From contig OY540817.1 of the NCBI GenBank assembly GCA_961205875.1, positions 13,117,001-13,181,000 of the forward strand: 64,000 bases of DNA, written 5' to 3'. This document shows, one piece after another, positions 1 through 13,085 of the stretch. The notes below the pieces were generated by a model. The model ran no database searches. It saw nothing but the letters and a program-made list of their open reading frames with translations, and was not told the DNA's origin. Numbering within the stretch: position 1 is the stretch's first letter; each line of letters begins with the position of its first letter. This stretch comes from Sialis fuliginosa. Its lineage: Eukaryota; Arthropoda; Insecta; Megaloptera; Sialidae. The position numbers and the translations under genes are program-made.

Positions 1-1490
1 ACAGCATCATAAAATTTATTTGATATCAGTTCATGAGTTATAGACGTGATAAGGATTTAGGGAACATACACGTTTGAAAAGTATTTACCTGAAAAAGAAA
101 GATCAAGTAAAAAAATTGAAATCGGAGACCAACAATTTGTCTTGTTACAGAAATGATCACTTAGCTTCCTCCTATCCTTTGTATATAAAAAGAAAACAAC
201 TTACGTTTAGATCTAAACTTACTATCAAATGGCATAAATAAACAACACATTTGATTATTTGAAAAGTATTCGACATATGCAATTAAAATAACCATTTTCA
301 ATTTAGTACTATTAAACTAATCATTTCAATTCAAAAATTTCATAAATTAGTACAGATTTTTGTCGCAAGAGCAACCGAAAATCAATTTTGGTCAAAATAA
401 ATTTTTATACTCAACTGAAATAAGTAAGACTACTGGCCCGCGAGTAAGTTTAATATTTAATCCGGACCTCTTATGGTTTTCCTGTCCCGCTTTGACGGAG
501 ATTGAGATACCTGGGAGAATAATTTGTTGAACCAAGAGATTCGACGTTGCTAAATTCCTGATGACGACCCTTGTAAACTTCATTAAGGGACAGGGTTGTT
601 ATCAAGGGGTAAGACTATAGTAAATATCGGAGTCAGTACATACACTAAGTGCTTGATCAAATAAAATAACAATACCCTGTACACTGTACATATTAGTATT
701 CTTATACCCTAAAGAGTAAAAAAATGTATTACCTATTATTTATGTTCGATGTTATTTATTTTACCAGATATAGAAAATGTTCAGTCATATTTAATAAATA
801 AATAAAAATAAATAATGAGTGCAAATTTAGCTCCCAGCTAACGCTATCTGCTAGGTATTAAATATAAATGACAACCACTCACAGATGTAGCCAATGATGC
901 TTTAAAATATCGAGCAATTTCACAACAATTTGACTCCCAATATATAGCGTTAGCTGGAAGCAAATTTGCGTTCAAATTCTATATAATACTGGGAATAAAA
1001 ACTAAAAACCGCTAATTTAATATATAAGGAAGATGATTATTCTATTATTTTTATAAGCGCTACAAATCAAACAGAATAACAAATGATAAAAGCCAACAAC
1101 AATTAAACTTTCAACTATTACGTCAAATCCCGAACTAATTTCATACAAAATGGAAATGTCAACAATGATACGGATTTAATTTGATTGTCCCCCTCTGAAC
1201 CAGATTTAAACCTACTTTGCCCTGTACAAATCTGCATTGCGTTGTACATTCATATACAGGAACGTATTTGCCACAAAATTACCTATATAATTAATGTCAA
1301 ATGCCACCAATCTGATCAAACAGAAACACAATGTCTTTAAAACAAATCGTAATAATTCTAAAGTAAAATTTTCAAAGGGTCCATATCAAATATTATAAGT
1401 AAAAATAATTTTGAGTAATTTCCCATTCTGTAATGTGACTGTACTATATTATTTCATGCAGTTATATTTTTCACGAAAACATTCGATATT

Positions 1491-1775
1491 TAGGGTCGAT
1501 CCAGACTATCGAACCAGTCTCGGGTCGATCTCGCTCCAATCAAATATGAAATCATTCACACTATAAATAGGTATCGGTCAGGTCTCGGTCTAATCTATAT
1601 TAACCTGTTATGGATTATACCCATAATGTGAATAGGATCTTGTTTGTCTTCGATCATTATAGTACTGATTACTTAGTAAAGCGTGATCTAAACTTGAGCG
1701 ATAATGTATATACCATAAGATTTGATTGGACCGAAACCAGATCGAGACCAGCTCTATAGTCTGGATCGACCCTTA
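1491..1775. repeat. MITE family 1, copy 1
   Basis: The ends are inverted copies of each other: the left end reads GGGTCGATCCAGACTAT and the right end carries its complement (ATAGTCTGGATCGACCC). Inner arms also pair, with CTCGCTCCAATCAAAT on one side and a matching fold on the other. Two more copies lie at 9637-9925 and 43225-43335, so this is a dispersed non-autonomous element. TA-rich flanks are compatible with a TA target site, but the superfamily is not determined. Confidence 0.75.
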
Positions 1776-2985
1776 GAGAGCAGAAAGCAAGGCAGCGTCT
1801 AAAGCTTTCCAGACCGTTGGCATATAAATGAAAGCTGAAGCCCTTCTTGTAAAAATAAAGGGTGATATTAGTTTTAAAAAGTTGTGTCAGTTTATATGAT
1901 TAGTTTCAGATTACCAAAAAAATATAAAACGAAAATAAAATTAGTAATTTTAAATTATTTTAAAAACTTAAACTTTTTTATTTTTTATTTTGACACCTGT
2001 TTCTATCAAAATCAAAACTAATCTATTACAAATATTGCGGACCGATCAAATATGGCGTTGACATTCTAAAAAGTATTTTTAAATTAAGAGGTAAAAATCA
2101 GTGGATTTAATTATATAATACAGTAATGACAAAAACATCATTTCAGCGGTAAATGCGGCCCTGGCAAAGAGAAAAATACATGATGATATATAAAAAAATA
2201 CTTGATTACGGTCCTATTTGTGCATACGTGCGTGTGTTTGTGTGTACAAATGCTCTATTGCGTATGCAAATTAGATGGCTTTAAGTTTGCTTTCACACCA
2301 TGTTATTCAGAATTAAGGGGGCTTCAAGTTTGTTACATCCTAGTTGATTATTTTTTTCACAGACGAGGTAGGTATATACGAGTACACATAAACATATACA
2401 TATATAGTAAAACATACATTTTTTAAAGTTTTTTGTTTTACTAAACAGAATTAAAATTTATGATACCAAAAATATTATTTGATTAATAAAACAATTGCAT
2501 GATTTTTATTCGAAAATTTCCAATTGTTATGGTGTAAAAATAAGACATTGGGTCGTCATGGTAACTATGTATTAACACACACAAAATAAAGATAATCTTA
2601 ACACAGTATGCAAAAAGAAGCAGAAAATGTATGTTAAAAATATTAAAATTTTTTTTAATGATAATATAAACATACATTAATTAGTACTGTATTTAATTTA
2701 CGTTTTAAGTTTTAGGAGCATATTTTTAACCACCTCTCCCCTATGCATTTTGTTTATATTTCTTGCCCGAGCTACTACTAAGTAATTGTGTTTAATCCAC
2801 TTTACGAAGCACAATATTCTAAAAGCAAATATGTAGCCGTATTATAAAAGTAGCAATATTCATTGAAGAAAATTTTAATATGATGTTATGTGCTTATCAG
2901 ACAGAATGATACAGTTTTAGAAATGTATTCAAGTATAAATAAACAATTATAGTAATTATACTCACATTTATAAAGAACTAGCTGG

Positions 2986-3792
2986 GCCCACGCGGCTTCG
3001 CTCGCGTAGACTACGGAATTATTGAAAAATATAGTTTAATTAATTAAGTACAAACACGATTAGTTATTATTGTAATAATAATTTATCAATACCTAAATTA
3101 CCTAACAAAAACGAATCAGAAGAAAAAAGTACAAATAATTTGTGTTCTGTTTAAATTTAAATGTTAATTATTGAAAACAAAATTAACTCAAACGTCAGCC
3201 GAGGGACTCCGAATATCTACCGAACGTAAGCGAATCCAGTCTGATGTACTCGCTTCGATGCGGCACGACACCATACATTTAAGATATTATCTTTATAAAT
3301 ATATTTTAAGATATTTTCTAAACTATACGACCAAATTGGATGCTGTAAATGGCAAACTATATCTACATTAAGTACTTATGACGATGAAATCATTTATTTC
3401 GATAAGGATTAATGTTTTGCAGGTCATAAGTCCATGTAAACAAAACCCAAATATTTTATGTTTTTTTTGTAACATAAAAGCAGTCATTGTGGCTTAAATA
3501 TAAAAGTTAGACATATCGTGTCACTGACTTAATTGTAGAACTTTTGATTCTACACAATTCTTTAATACATTATTTTGTTCTATATTGAACGGTTTAGGCA
3601 GCGTATTACAAAACAGCGCGCCGACGGCAAAATTTTTTCCGACTTGATTTACTATTATCGTCACTGCTTTGTTGTTATGTTACCTAACGTAAAAAAATAT
3701 AGCCTATAACCTGGCCAGAGAACGTACCTATGAATTAAAAAAAAAAACTCGTAAATCGGATAAGTGGTTCTCGAGTGATAAGGTAACTAACG

Positions 3793-3826
<34 letters not shown>

Positions 3827-3856
3827 GAGACGTTGAGCTTTATATATATTAAGGAT
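2986..3856 (+). repeat. Dispersed retroposon-like repeat, copy 1
   Basis: It begins with a GC-rich motif containing CACGCGGCTTCGCTCGCG and ends in a GACA microsatellite followed by a TTTATATATATTAAGG tail. The same end motifs and the internal TTATGTTACCTAACGT and CAGCGCGCC segments recur in opposite orientation at 40760-41108. Tails of this type are common in insect non-LTR retroposon remnants. That assignment is from memory and was not searched. Confidence 0.6.
3792..3826 (+). repeat. (GACA)n microsatellite
   Basis: About eight uninterrupted GACA units lie inside the 3' part of the dispersed repeat at 2986-3856. Confidence 0.9.
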
Positions 3857-6227
3857 GATTGAAATTTAAAGTTAAAACTACATTAAGGTCAACGAAATAT
3901 TTTGAAAATATTTTTTCAATGATATAAAAAAAATTTCTATGTGTTTTAGGGGTTATATAAGAAATATTCCTTTCTTTTATTGTATGTAAAATAATATATA
4001 AATTATCTGCTATTGGAGCCACAGGACTTTCTTATACGTAATCCTGACAGTGCACAGTATACGTGATTTTTATTTTATTAAAACATATTTCTGACAAAGT
4101 TATGAAAGATAGAATAAAATAAATGGGACATAAATTATAGATTTCTTCTCTGTTACCAACTATTTGATTTATAATTAAATTTCTTTTTTCGAAAAATTGT
4201 TTTTTCGCAAAAAATGAATAGAACATAAATTATACATAGATAATAACATTACCTACAATTTTTAACTTGACTATTTTTCTCTAATTCACACTGTTTCAAA
4301 GTAATTCGACTATATTACTATACATTCGATACAAAAATTATTCTTAAATAAAAAAATTTCACCATTCTACGATTTGTCGTATTTGAGTTATTATACATGG
4401 GTAAAAGAAAGTAAGAAATTCTGTGTAAATACATCAACAATAATATTAATTAAACCAGAAAGTATATAATAGCAAAATAATGAGATAATTTTTATAATTC
4501 TAATTATTCACTCTTTTTATTTTGATACTTGCTGCTAGCAATTATGACTGAATTCTTAAATGGCTGTGGAACTTAAGATTTTTCCCCTTTCATAAATGAT
4601 AATTTAATTTTTCCTTGTACATAATACACATTTAAAATTTGATGTTAATTAATATAATTAACTATATAAAAAATATGTTCCTACGTGGAATCTTTAAGAT
4701 AACACCAATTTAAAATCTTTACTTTTTAAAATATACACTTTTGAGCACTTTTGGTACGTACGTACTCTTAAATTCCCGGGAGTACGTATTACTTCAGTGA
4801 AGTATTTTTAAGTTATTTATTTAACTGTACGTTCCATCAAAACAAAATATTTGTTTTAGTTTTGTAAATACTATTACCCAACGGACATTTATTCATACAC
4901 ATTGAGTATATTTGTAAACCTTACAAATGAATTAAAATTAAATAATGTTTACCAATATGCTATTTGTGTTTCATTATTTTCCTTTCTTTCATCGAATTTA
5001 ATGAAACAGTTGAACTTCTATTTAATAGACTTGGGTAGATTTTCTTTAAACTAATAACAAGACTGTTTCTGACATTCATTCTAAGAAAAATCCTATATCG
5101 GATTTTCCAATTTCACTTAATTTGAATAAGGTCTTCTATTCTGATCTGATAGTAAATGGGGTGAATTCAAAAACGATAGGGTCAATTTATTGCATTTTAC
5201 GATCTCTATGTAGTCTTTACATAGTCCGTACAAATCGATATTAAATTAAGTAGAGATGCATTTAGGTACAATGACATATTACAAGAAAAGAAATTACATA
5301 TGCATAACAAAGTGAGATGTGCAAATATTAAAAAATAAATATTTTTTTAATTTTGCGCATCCCATTCTTCTATACCCACAATCAGAAATTTTTGAAGATT
5401 TTTTTTTCAAACGACAAATGTAGTATTTATAGTCAAAATAATAATACTAATACTAAACCTTACTCCTCAAAATCTAAATACCTATATATTTTATAAATTC
5501 TTTTTGAATTGTATAATATATATTATTAACAATTAATTATTCAAAATTTTAAATTAATCAGAAAAAAGTTATTGAGTAAATATTTAACCAAAATTTTGTT
5601 TTACGCAAACAATATACTCGGGCCCTTTACCATCACAGATTTACTCGTAGTAGATACTACACTACGGCCCTGAAACGAATATGATGTTAAATATAACATA
5701 TTTATTTATATTAATAGTTTAATCAAAATCAATATTCCAAAAATGTCAAACCAGAACAGGTTACTCTATAACAGTTTTAAAGATTGAACACGGTTCTTTT
5801 TTTCCTTACAAAAACATTATTAACTTTCGTAAATTTAATAAAACCAGCGTGCGAAGCTTAATTAAAAACTTTATCGAGTAGTCAGCAAATAGTAATTAGA
5901 AAATAATTAAGAATATTGGCAAAAACCCACCAGCCCTCAATAAAAAATAGAGGATTTAATTATATATTGAAAGGTTTCTCTAGATCTGAAGCATCTTTGG
6001 CGATGAGAAACGTCACTTTTACATACGAGTATAACATTGATTTGATTTATTTTGTTGTATTTGAATGTCCTCTACAATTAAACCTAGTAAATGTGTTATT
6101 CAGCCACTTTTTAATGAATTACTGATTTTGATCCAAGAGAACTGATATTTAACATCTTTGTCAATAAATTGAAAACCATATTTGTTTCTCCTATTTAATG
6201 TAAATAAATCAATTATCTCGACTAATT

Positions 6228-6785
6228 AAGGGGTTACATCTAATCGTCACTTCGGAAAATTATACTTTTTAGATATTTTTTAGAATAATGTCTCAAACAA
6301 TACCAAAAAAATGTTTTAATGAAATATAAAACAAAATGGTAACTTTAGCGTTGCTACATTGACTGTATCTTTTTTGTTATGTGCTCCACTACGGAAAACA
6401 GAACTTCCATGGATCAACACCCAGAAAAAAAAATTTCTCGTTATTTACATGAGTTTTCCCATCCATACATGATTATTAAAAAATATCGATTTTTGTAAAT
6501 TTTGTATCACTTTGAACAAAAAATCGCGTTTTTGACGAAAAAAATGACCTAAAATTGTTTATAAAAACCGTAATTATTAACCAACCATAAAAATCGATGT
6601 AAAATCTATCTAAGGAAGTTACAGTTAAAGTTTCAAGTAGATCGGATGGAAAATGGCTAAGATACGTTTTCTGCAGTTTTTAAAAACGTGGTTTCGATAT
6701 GTAAACGTCGATGTTAGTTCCGACTTTTTTTCGGGACTATGTTTAGCTTCTGTTTTAGCTTAAGACCGAATTATAGTGCCCCTTT
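6228..6785. repeat. Candidate MITE
   Basis: The left end (TTAAGGGGTTACATCTAATC) and the complement of the right end (AAAGGGGCACTATAATTC) are imperfect inverted matches about 555 bp apart. The interior is AT-rich without a reading frame. The terminal match is only moderate, so the borders are uncertain. Confidence 0.4.
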
Positions 6786-7810
6786 ACATTACCATATACT
6801 CATTATCACTCATTTTTCATCACTTTCACCATCCAGTTTATTTCGTTCGTTCATACACTTTGGAAAGTGAGCTCTAAATTAAAAAAATTGTTTTTGCTTA
6901 TAATTACTTTTGAATATAATTTTTAAGATGTTTATACATCATTTAAGTCGATAAAAAATTGTTAATACATTAGATTTAAACCCTTAACAAATGTATCTAC
7001 TTATTGTTAGTCACTTTAATAATTCAAAAATCTGAGTTTTTAAATATGTATTGGTTAATTTAGTGTGCAGTTGTAACTAGATTTTTTTTATTTTCACTCA
7101 TATTGTGCAGTTCTGAAATATCCTCAAAACATATACACATCAAATCTATACCAAACGTAAAACCGACGAAAAACTAGAATTTTATTATAAAATATATTTT
7201 ATATTCATCCGACTTCTAATGTCTTTATTACTATATTTACATTCCACAACAATAAAAAAGTTATTTAAAGTCTATTTCATAAATACATTTAATTTAATAG
7301 CGGCGGTATATTTTCTTGTTTAACTTATATAATCGATCTTTTATTATAGTTCGATGTTTAGTTTATGCCAAACAATAAGTTTAAATACCAGGACCGGGAC
7401 GTGAACCAATGAACTTTGGCACAGTTATGTTTGTCATTGTGCCAACCATTTTTTAACAGTGGAAAATTTCTTAATCATAATGAGCATATGAATAATAGTA
7501 ACAGTTATTAACACGTTTCCGTGCCAATCACAATAAATAATCTTTTATTTTCCAATTTCCATTCGGCTAACAATAGGTAACAGTTAGAATTAGAAAATGG
7601 GATTGCAAAAGCATATGTGTGCAAAAAATTCTACATGTTTATTGTATATCTAAATTTCAATAGTTTCAGGCGATGTTGAACTGGACCGGCGCAGAAAAGC
7701 AAACAGTTATTCCTGATGGAGGGGATGGGGGGAGATAAACGATCAGACTAATGGAAAATAACTGAAATTGAATACTATTTTATAGTTTACTTAAATATTA
7801 ATTAATTAAA

Positions 7811-8252
7811 TACACAGCTACACAAAAAAAGTGTGGAACCAAAAAAACCAACCAATATAGCTTTGTAGTATTAGTCAAGCATAGTCGAAATCCAAATTTT
7901 TGGAATTTTCTACTTACTAGATTTTTTTATTTGAGCTTGAATTTTGGGTTTAGGTTGAATTTTTCCAAGTTGGCTAAACCCAAAATTCAAGCTTAAATAA
8001 CATAAACTGGTAAGCAGAAAATTCCAAAAATTTAGATTTCGACTATATCTACTCGACCAATACTACAATGCTATATATGTTTGTCGCCTTTTTGGTATCG
8101 CACACTTTTTTTTTTTTTTTAATTTAACCTAAACCCAAAAGTCAAGCTCAAATAAAAAAAACTGACAGAAAATTCCAAAAATTTGGATTTAGACTATGCT
8201 CGACCAATACTACAATACTATATATACTTTTTTTGTTAAGCTGTGTTATTAA
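7811..8252. repeat. Three-arm fold-back element
   Basis: The terminal repeats ACACAGCTACACAAAAAAAG and (complement of the right end) ACACAGCTTAACAAAAAAAG enclose it. Inside, an arm of about 140 bp beginning near 7824 is repeated in inverted orientation up to about 8115. A third copy of the second arm, about 110 bp long, follows at 8125-8235. The shared arm contains AATTTTTGGAATTTTCT and GAATTTTGGGTTTAG. The RNA or single-stranded DNA could form a long hairpin. Confidence 0.75.
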
Positions 8253-8540
8253 ACACACAAATTTTTAAATTTTAATAAATAACTCATGTTCTTTTAACAT
8301 TTTTAATGAAAACTTTATTGTTTAATTCATGCTAAAAAAATATATTCTAATGAAAGATATTTATTATTCGAGGGGTCAAAACTTGCCAGTCCGACACTGG
8401 CTCTAAGAAAAGAAGTAAAAAACTTTTAGATAGTCCACCTTTTGTTAATAACAAATTAACCGTATTCTATTTCTAAACTAATACTGGAATTAAAAAAGTT
8501 TCTGGTAAATAAGAATGTATGTATATAAAATGTAACAAAC

Positions 8541-9150
8541 CTTTCGGAGTGGAGCTAAAAGATCGTATCCTAACGGAGTCATCATCAACCGGTACATCCA
8601 AGAAGGCCGCAGACTTTCTGTGATGTGGTGGATGGTAAACCGACGTAGCTCTACGCGAGGACCCTTTCCTCCGCATGCTGTTCGGCGACGGCTCGGCACT
8701 TCCGCTTCCTCCCACAGCACTTCCGTTTTTACCGCCAACACTGAACGTCACCGCAGACGCCGCATTCTTGCCTTGACCGCCTTTAACACTCTTACTACCA
8801 TTTTTCGACAAATTTCCACCACTACCGGAGTTGTTTAATCTAGGTTCCGAACCACACCTGGCTGCGCGTGTAGGATCTTGCTGCGCTTGCTGTTGTTGCT
8901 GCTTGCGCCGTACTGCACCTGCGCCTCCCGGTACACGAGCGCTCTGCGATCGCGCAGCTGGTTTGGATTTACGGCCTGATCCAGGTGTCGCAGGCGGTCG
9001 TTGGGTCTGCGCTGACTGTTGTGGCTGCGCATTTGACTGCGCTGACTGCTGTACCGTTAAAATTGTTTCCATATTCGTTGTCGTTGCACAGATTGACGCG
9101 GAACGTACTTTCATGCTAGTGCGGTGATGCGTGGCTAATTCATCTGCCAT
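8541..9150 (-). CDS. First coding exon of an unrecognised gene
   Basis: The exon encodes 203 residues plus one base of the next codon. The start (MADELATHH...) is preceded in frame by a TAG twelve codons upstream, which supports this ATG. The exon ends CCGAAAG then GTTTGT, a plausible donor. The protein is rich in Q, S, G, A and basic residues, with a QQQQQ tract and a basic, Ser-rich block (MRRKGSSRRATSVYHPPHHR), then an acidic patch (VPVDDD) and RIRSFSSTPKG at the exon end. The base composition is visibly GC-richer than the surroundings, as expected for coding DNA. No catalytic domain is present in this exon. The basic, Ser-rich tail loosely recalls the N-terminal extensions of insect RGK-type small GTPases, but this is a guess. 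No downstream exon is recognised between here and the left edge, so the gene is partial. Confidence 0.65.
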
Positions 9151-9636
9151 GCTCTTTGAACTTTGTAATTGTAAACCTACACGCTAACTTTATTTGATTA
9201 TTGTATCGAACATTTTTTAAATTAAGTTTTTACTGATGTAATTTACAACATGAAACGCGTGTGTACACTCACTTTATATAATTTTATACACGTTACTTTT
9301 TATTATTCATTGTTAATTAGCAAATGTTTATTTATATAGTAAGTATATAATTTAAAACTGTTTTTTATCTCTCAGTGATTATGTTTTTTTTGAAATCAAC
9401 TCGAAAACAATTTATGTAATCTGAAACAAAATTTATTTTATATACTTGTTATTTATGAACATGTATGGTATTATATATTTATTGATTTTTTTACTTAAAG
9501 CGGAGGAAATTGAAAATTATGTAAATTTAAATTTTCAGAAATGTATTCCAAACATCCTACATAATTACAAACAGTTAACACCCAGAATATATTATAGGTA
9601 CCTATATATTTTTAATGATACTTTATTTTAACCTCT

Positions 9637-9925
9637 TAGGATCGATCCAGACTATCGAGCCGGTGTCGCTCCAGTCGAATATTCAGTATAGTAAGGGTCA
9701 ATCCAGACTCGCTCCAATCAAATATAAATATACAATAAACAATGAAATCATTCACACTGTATAGGTATCGTGCTGGTCTCGGCCCAATCACGCTCCGATA
9801 CATTATTACTATACTAAATATTTGACTGGACCGAAACCGTTACGATACCTATAGTGAGAATGATTTAATTGTTTATTTTTATTTGATTGAAGCGAGACCA
9901 GCTTGATAGTCTGGATTGATCCTAA
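9637..9925. repeat. MITE family 1, copy 2, with nested end
   Basis: The termini match the copy at 1491-1775: GATCGATCCAGACTATCGA on the left, with the inverted counterpart AGTCTGGATTGATCC on the right. A second partial left end (AGGGTCAATCCAGACTCGCT) occurs inside near 9687, suggesting self-insertion or tandem duplication. Confidence 0.75.
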
Positions 9926-12900
9926 TAATACATAGTTCCAATATAACATATGTGACAAATATTTTGAATTATGGCATTTAATATTGCCATTGTTAATTCA
10001 GTCAATTGTTAAATAACAATCATGTTAATTATTTTAAGCTATTAACATGCTACAATATTCTATCAATAATCATATTATTCTAACTATATGGACAATGTCC
10101 GAACTGTGAATATTATTATTTCAATAATACCGAATATGCAATATTGTCAACTTTTCAATATTGAATATACAATTATAATAATATATAACCTAGGCGTAGG
10201 TGCATCTCTTTTTATATATTGTCATGTGCCAACTCAAAATTGAAGAACAGAAAAATACTGGATAAAAATTGATGCCGGGTCAATATCTCTCACAGTTAAT
10301 AATTATATAACGCATAAATACCAACACAAGTTCAACGAATTAACAACGATAAAAACAGAAAATAACTTGGAGAAAAAAAATAATTTAACATGGTCTACTA
10401 GACGTAATGGACTAAATATAGATTGGGCACAAACATTTTTGACCTGGTTGAGTATTTATAAAAACGTTTGTACGTATGCATGTTTGTCCAATTCACGCGA
10501 CCTGCTTAGTTTCATGTTATACGTGTGTCTCCCTGCGTGTATTATAAGTGTATGCACAGTGGCACCCAACGTGTTTTTAATAAGGGGAGAAATAAGCCAT
10601 TTGAAACCCAAATGACAAACTCGGTATTATCGTTCTACAAGGTACCATTTATTCAGAAACAACCGACAAAATTCAGTACCTCATAAAAAAGAATTGATTT
10701 AACTTTAACCAAAATAAAATTTGAAAAAAAATTATTTAATTAAAAATTATTCAAACGATTGTAATGATTAAAACTATTAGATATATAATTTAATATATAA
10801 AGATACTTTTATTGTAAAAAAGATAATCCTTATATTAATAAATCCTCGAAAATAATTTCACTGAACATACAAAATATAACATTTCATGAATGCCTACAGA
10901 CTTAAAAACTTTTTATAAAAAAAAAACAACTTACAATTAGGCAAAATATATTCTTCAAAAAATATACAGATGTCCACAAAGTCCCGTTCCACTCGTTGTG
11001 TCTCGAGAACAATTTATTGAACAAAAATAAGGCTCTTTCAGAATTCTATATCCAGTTGTATTTTCACTAATTTAAAAAAATAATTTTCTTACACATTTTA
11101 TGAAAACTACAAAACACCCATATTAAAACATTAACATCAAAATAATCAAGTTTTACTACTTTCCGTGAAGAGACATACACCTAAAAAAATTAATTTTTAC
11201 ACCCCTAAAAACCTCATACCGTCACACCCACATTTTCTGCATATTTAAGTTACTAAATTAAATACATATATGTTATGTTATTCAATAAGATGCATATGAT
11301 ATTTAATTAATTATATTTCATCACACAACGTAAACACGCATGCGACGCCACTGCATATATGTATAAATATGTGTGTAGTAAATGAACATGTGTTATTTGC
11401 GGTTTTCGAAATAATATTCTAATTATCATTACTGTATGTATACATTTAATTTGGGATGAACTTTCATAAATAATGTTGACGTGAAAACATAACATATATG
11501 TAGTATTATTATTTACCCTTATTAATGGGGAGGACGGGTGAGAACTCATTTGTAATAATAGAAAATGATATTGAACTATATTATATTGTTTCGAATAAAT
11601 TTTATATTATTTTATTTTATATCATATATCACGATATAGGTCAAAATGATAATAAAAAATAATTAAATGTGTAGGGAATATTGAACATCTAACAATAAGC
11701 ATAATTCGTACTTATATTATAATTATAGTTAACATATATATACCTACTTATTAGTATTAATATACCTACTTACATACATCTGCATATTAAAACGTGAACA
11801 AACGTCGATAATTGTCGTACGTTTCTATAGTATTTATTATAAAAGGAGGCGAATGAAACTTACTGTGGCATAGATGAGCACACCGGCTGCCCCCCACAAA
11901 ACCAGTTAAGAATTAAAAATAATTATAAATATTTTTAAGTATTTGAATCTCCTTCGATGTACCTTTTTATATCCAAAACATTTTTCTGTAATGTGGATTG
12001 GGGGATGGGTGTTGTAATTGGGTAATCTAATAGCTCCACAAAAATTGGTACAGTTTAATCGAAACAAAGAAACAGAAAAAAAATCAAACTATCAAAATTA
12101 GTGCTGTACGCTAAGAAGAGTTTAAGTTAAATTCAGACGATACAAGAACAAGACTATATTAAATTTATTTATTTATTTATCAACAGTTTCATTTTTAAGG
12201 TATAATCAATAATTAGTAGGTAAAACATTACTATTTGGTATTAATCTTCACTTCAATTTCAAAACCCGAAAAGAGACGAGACTTACTTACCTCCCGTCTC
12301 GTATGCAACCATAATTAAGATGGATTATGTTGCGTATAATACGACGTTTGACTTAAAAAAACAAAATATTTACATTATACATTCAAATCCTACAGATTTA
12401 TAAACATATCGTATTGATATTGAGACGTATTTTTTTATTGATTCCTTTATATATTTTCTTTTCCATTATTTTTTTTTCTTCGATTTGATGTTATAATTTT
12501 AAAATAACATATATTTTATTTTCTATTAATAAGTAATTAAATTATAAAAGTAATTTTTATTTCAATTTCTGATTTTATGCACTAATGTAATGTTTGAGGG
12601 GGTTGGGGGAATGGCATAGATAAAAACTTCTGCCATGGATATATATCTATTTTATAGCCCATAACAAAGGTATATACGACGCGGCAGAAGTTTTCATTCA
12701 ATATTTTAGATTTAATAGCATTTTCAAAATTTGGGTTCGATTCTGAGCTTTTGTAAGTCATAAAGTCCCTATATAAGTCCCTATACAAAAATTCTGCCAT
12801 GATGTTTTTATGTAAGTGCACATCAAAATAAACATTTTGCATCAGGTCTGGTTCGGTTGCTCTCTGGAATTTGGGGGACGAAATTTTGAAGGGCCCGCGT

Positions 12901-12959
12901 AATAATATCCCTAAAAAAATTCTACTGTATATCCAAAACATGTTTAATTAGGGTCTAGT

Positions 12960-13085
12960 TTATAAATAACCGTCACTTCCAAGAGGTTGTGACGGACCGG
13001 ACCCATCTGAGTGGGTACTTCAAAGCAACCACAACGGCAGACAGTTGTGAAATCTACAGTGAAAATACAACTGACTCCTCTACTA
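12960..13085. other. GC-richer island, exon or repeat remnant
   Basis: A segment of about 125 bp stands out from AT-rich surroundings and is open in one frame on each strand (plus-strand frame reading RHFQEVVTDRTHLSGYF, minus-strand frame reading TTVCRCGCFEVPTQMGP). There is no clear splice-site pair. It could be a retroelement remnant or an exon of an unseen gene. I do not recognise it. Confidence 0.25.

Larger units (their letters stand above)
1..8540. other. Gene-poor stretch, left flank or intron
   Basis: I find no coding exon here on either strand. Short open frames are AT-rich, low-complexity and lack family motifs. The stretch holds the separately listed inverted-repeat element near 1.5 kb, a dispersed retroposon-like repeat near 3.0-3.9 kb, a candidate MITE at 6.2-6.8 kb and a fold-back element at 7.8-8.25 kb. 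Because the first exon at 8541-9150 ends in a splice donor pointing left, this DNA is probably the first part of that gene's intron. Confidence 0.6.

Noticed and set aside
8620..9127. Plus-strand and other-frame open frames over the 8541-9150 exon
   Set aside because: They are shadows of the GC-rich coding exon; the minus frame has a supported start and donor.
12582..12941. Minus-strand open frame of 119 codons
   Set aside because: No family motif, AT-driven composition, no splice or start context; likely chance.
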